Assembly (NCBI GenBank): GCA_027024625.1 | Contig: JALVRY010000229.1 | Span: forward strand, 1 to 5,190 | Source: Thiotrichaceae bacterium | GTDB taxonomy: Bacteria > Pseudomonadota > Gammaproteobacteria > Thiotrichales > Thiotrichaceae | DNA length: 5,190 bases | Direction of reading: 5' to 3' | Program-made: the position numbers and the translations under genes | Notes under the pieces: generated by a model | The model's database searches: none | What the model was told of the DNA's origin: nothing | The model's input: only the letters and a program-made list of their open reading frames with translations | Shown: one piece after another, positions 4,854 to 5,190 of the stretch | How positions within the stretch are numbered: the first letter of the stretch is position 1 | Layout of the letters: every line of letters begins with the position of its first letter

Positions 4854-5190
4854 ATGACAAATATACGAGATATTTCTGTCTTCACTCTTTTCCTTTTATT
4901 ATTTTCAATATTGACAGGCTGCTCTGGCAACCGCATGAAAGATTCTAATAATGATGACAGCATATTAGGTGATCTAGCACCACAATCATCAAAAGTTAAG
5001 CATTCTAAAATTCCAGAAGCTGACCCTCTGATTAGAAGCGTAGCCTATAGTAAACCCAAAGCAGCAAGAAAAGTATTCGTACAACCTGCACAAGTACGCC
5101 CTAGAAACTCACATGACACATGGGATCGAATATTCCGTGGGTTTCGTCTTGGCAACCACATGAATAACCCGCAAGTAAGAAGTGTTGCAA
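4854..5190 (+). CDS. mltD: MltD-like membrane-bound lytic murein transglycosylase, N-terminal part
   Basis: 112 codons are visible; the gene runs off the right edge. The N-terminus is a lipoprotein signal: short charged n-region, hydrophobic core (about residues 9-20) and lipobox LTGC with Cys23 as the lipidated residue, so the product is probably anchored to the outer membrane facing the periplasm. A low-complexity linker of about 65 residues follows, then DTWDRIFRGFRLGNHMNNPQV (91-111). This matches the conserved segment of MltD (DLW/NLW-x-R-x-RRGFRL) that precedes the SLT lysozyme-like domain. The catalytic Glu and any LysM repeats would lie beyond the window. MltD cleaves the MurNAc-GlcNAc bond with 1,6-anhydro ring formation. 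ATG 4854 has GGGG six bases upstream, and no alternative start is better. The family call rests on the short conserved segment, the lipobox and adjacency to the yafS/rnhA pair. Confidence 0.82.
   Translation, partial: MTNIRDISVFTLFLLLFSILTGCSGNRMKDSNNDDSILGDLAPQSSKVKHSKIPEADPLIRSVAYSKPKAARKVFVQPAQVRPRNSHDTWDRIFRGFRLGNHMNNPQVRSVA

Noticed and set aside
1..5190. Defence system, prophage, toxin-antitoxin pair or biosynthetic cluster
   Set aside because: All coding regions are accounted for by housekeeping, stress or DUF302 genes; no nuclease, toxin, integrase or transposase domain is visible.

Overview
The window reads as a piece of an AT-rich gammaproteobacterial chromosome. It carries seven protein-coding features, of which five are complete genes. 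Evidence for the lineage is a YafS-like methyltransferase directly upstream of rnhA, with mltD beside them. This corresponds to the mltD/gloB/yafS/rnhA/dnaQ neighbourhood known from enterics and pseudomonads. A DegQ-type protease and a CbpA-type J-protein fit the same assignment. I cannot place the genus.

Layout, left to right. (1) Positions 2-79 are the last 25 codons of an unidentified + strand gene. (2) cbpA (151-1038) encodes a zinc-finger-less DnaJ homologue. It is preceded by a very good match to a sigma-32 heat-shock promoter (83-110). (3) A 159-bp imperfect palindrome (1032-1190) begins inside the last codons of cbpA and contains its stop codon. (4) A DegQ-like periplasmic serine protease with one PDZ domain instead of two (1287-2438) is followed by a small DUF302 protein (2524-2913). 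(5) The 484-nt gap 2914-3397 holds three palindromes packed end to end (2929-3095, 3090-3258 and 3254-3315), with CCTAGG at both junctions, and no gene. (6) On the - strand, a methyltransferase (3859-4605) and rnhA (3398-3841) form a 17-nt-spaced pair. (7) A 248-nt divergent intergenic region (4606-4853) contains a strong sigma-70-type promoter pointing right, toward the N-terminal part of an MltD-like lipoprotein transglycosylase (4854 to the window end).

Functionally, the left part is a protein-quality-control patch: a heat-inducible cytosolic co-chaperone, an envelope protease and a DUF302 protein of unknown role. The right part combines RNA:DNA hybrid removal, a putative small-molecule or protein methyltransferase, and cell-wall turnover.

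The coding genes are ordinary. The most unusual content is non-coding. The three long palindromes (about 157-169 bp) have different arm sequences but the same architecture and a common apex, TAG-N4/5-CTA. Their ends lie at TA dinucleotides. They look like non-autonomous, MITE-like elements of one type. One appears to have inserted at the 3' end of cbpA and rewritten its C-terminus. No transposase, CRISPR array, tRNA or rRNA is visible, and I see no defence or biosynthetic system.
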